Source: Formicarius rufipectus (lineage: Eukaryota; Chordata; Aves; Passeriformes; Formicariidae). From it: 64,000 bases of DNA. The translations under genes were made by a program, and so were the position numbers. Below are positions 62,816 through 64,000 of the stretch, one piece after another (the first letter of the stretch is position 1; every line of letters begins with the position of its first letter). The notes under the pieces were generated by a model. The model ran no database searches and was not told the origin of the DNA. It saw only the letters and a program-made list of their open reading frames with translations. The stretch spans positions 151,682 to 215,681 of the forward strand of contig VXAU01000295.1 in assembly GCA_013399695.1 (NCBI GenBank). Direction: 5' to 3'.

Positions 62816-63365
62816 GAAATAAAGTAGTAAAGCAAAATAGAAGTGCAAAACTTGCATTCCCAGAGTTCACAAATGAAATTTGAAATTCTGTATCAAAAGT
62901 GATGTCATCCTCCTTGACTGGTGACTCTTTTCACCAGCTGACAGGAAACAGAGATGACCTAACATTTTTCATCATTAGTCATAACGCTTCATGTCAACAA
63001 CCAGAAAGACAAAAATGCATGTTATATCTTCTCAGTATAAAGACTATAATGACACTGTAAGGATGTCTTAAAATTCAGGATAGATGTACATAAATTTGTA
63101 ATCCTTATAAATAACATATATTTGTGTTCAGTATACACAATTATTTCTCATATTATTGAGCCTACTCCACATAGAAACTAATGGGCCTTATATTCCCACG
63201 TTGTCACATTTAATAAAAAGGAGATGCCAAAAGCCACCCGTGTGACTTGATTTACACATCAGCTGTGCAGACACCCTGCTCACTGGAGCATAGGGTGGGA
63301 GCTGTGAACGTGACAAAACTGGGCCAGAACAAGGCGTGGAAAAAATTAGGATTTCCTTCCCAATT
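62816..63365. other. Transition from AT-rich DNA to the CpG island
   Basis: The sequence is AT-rich until about 63230, then GC and CpG rise. The 100-codon minus-strand ORF (63252-63554) spans this border and is not recognised as a protein. Confidence 0.5.
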
Positions 63366-64000
63366 GTAACACGTACGCTTCGCAGTGACTTGGGTCACAC
63401 GCCAATTCTCCCTGTCTTCCAGCATAATCGTCAACAGCTCCTTGGCTGCCGTGGAAGGAAGATGTATTCGGTACTCGGCTCCCGCTGCTGCTACACGAGG
63501 TGGGCGCCTCCTCGGCTCGGCCGGGCGCAGCCCATCACTCCGGCCAGCATCCATCCCCAGCTACACAACCACCCGGCGGGATGCATTGGGGGCCGGTGCA
63601 GGATCCACACCCGCCTGAAAACGGGGAGTAAAATACGGCGTGAGAAGCCCTTTGAGAAGGGCAGGTGAGGGACCCTCGCGGAGCCCAGTCACCGCCCACG
63701 TGCGGAGAACCAGCGGCTCTGCCCAGGGCTGTCCCTGTGCAGCCGAGTGGGAGCCGATGCCGCTTCCCAAGGGCCCCACCGTTCATTTCTAACTTTCTGC
63801 GGGGAGCGGACGGCACCTCCTCTCGCGCCCCGGCAGCGCTGCGGGACCGCAGGGTCAGGCTGAGCCCCGCCTGCTCTGCATAGCCACGCTGCCCCGGGGA
63901 CGGGGACGGGGATGGGCGAGGCGAAGGTACCTGCCCTATCGCCCTCCCCGGGGCCGCGCCCGCGGCGGGGTCCAAGCCCCGCGTTCCCGCTGCGCGCCGG
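63366..64000. promoter_or_regulatory. CpG island, probable gene promoter or first exon, running off the window
   Basis: CpG dinucleotides are nearly absent through most of the window but become dense here. I count about 40 in the last 340 bases. GC content is also high. An E-box CACGTG (63697-63702), CAG|GTGAGG (donor-like on plus at 63665), GAAG|GTACCT (plus, 63927) and CAG|GTACCT (minus, 63930) are present, so transcription direction cannot be decided. ORFs up to 146 codons on the minus strand and 110 on the plus strand are expected in stop-poor GC-rich DNA and match no family I recognise. Unmethylated CpG islands usually mark vertebrate promoters. Confidence 0.8.
63896..63916 (+). other. 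G-quadruplex-type motif in CpG island
   Basis: Three GGGG runs and one GGG run are separated by 2-base loops (AC, AC, AT). This is a canonical four-run pattern with short loops, a type common near vertebrate promoters. Folding itself is inference. Confidence 0.8.

Noticed and set aside
63535..63975. Minus-strand 146-codon GC-rich ORF as the first coding exon of a gene.
   Set aside because: Its listed start is TTG, not ATG. GC-rich CpG-island DNA is poor in stop codons, and the peptide resembles no protein I recognise. Coding exon status is undetermined.
1..64000. CRISPR arrays, bacterial operons, defence systems, phage or viral genes, tRNA and rRNA genes.
   Set aside because: I saw no regularly spaced direct repeats, no prokaryotic gene organisation, no tRNA B-box-like GGTTCGAATCC sequence and no rRNA sequence. 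The composition and CR1 content point to a vertebrate nuclear genome.

Overview
The window is vertebrate nuclear DNA, most likely from a bird. Most of it is AT-rich, CpG-poor, non-coding sequence with few interspersed repeats. The recognisable transposons are all CR1-type LINEs, the dominant retrotransposon family of birds and other sauropsids. One has the characteristic avian CR1 3' end, finishing in an ATTCTGTGA-like terminus. No Alu, B1/B2 or L1 sequence was seen. No bacterial gene organisation is present (no operons, no ribosome-binding-site-led ORFs). A non-avian sauropsid cannot be excluded from sequence alone.

Layout: positions 1-1500 are featureless AT-rich DNA. Positions 1545-2045 are a GC-richer block of unknown origin. 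It holds a 170-bp near-perfect direct repeat whose copies are separated by a single N, which looks like an unmerged contig overlap. Positions 2050-9960 are unique AT-rich DNA with short A- and T-tracts; an exact CRE octamer (9357-9364) lies near a splice-site-like interval (9179-9222). An old CR1 remnant follows at about 9962-10385 (minus). Positions 12835-12917 hold a 10-bp-period polypurine minisatellite. Positions 14051-15015 hold purine-rich low complexity, a TAAA microsatellite and two short unassigned ORFs. Positions 15.1-26.1 kb are largely unremarkable. CR1 copies follow at 26087-26460 (minus), 37681-38500 (plus, the best preserved), 45540-45885 (minus, ancient) and 62615-62815 (minus). 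A few T/G- or A/C-rich low-complexity tracts lie between them. The last ~640 bases (63366-64000) change abruptly to GC-rich, CpG-dense sequence with a G-quadruplex-type motif. This is the signature of a CpG-island promoter at the edge of a gene, whose body lies mostly outside the window or whose direction cannot be decided.

No protein-coding gene can be supported. The long ORFs are transposon remnants, antisense shadows, or translations of A/T-rich low complexity. I estimate that a ~144-codon ORF is expected about 0.4 times by chance in 64 kb at this base composition. Candidate small exons are listed only as hypotheses. The window reads as an intergenic region or giant intron flanked at its right end by a promoter. 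I found no convincing new biological system. The best leads are the probable assembly artefact at 1795, the phased polypurine minisatellite, the terminal CpG island, and a possible 38-bp microexon at 46844-46881.
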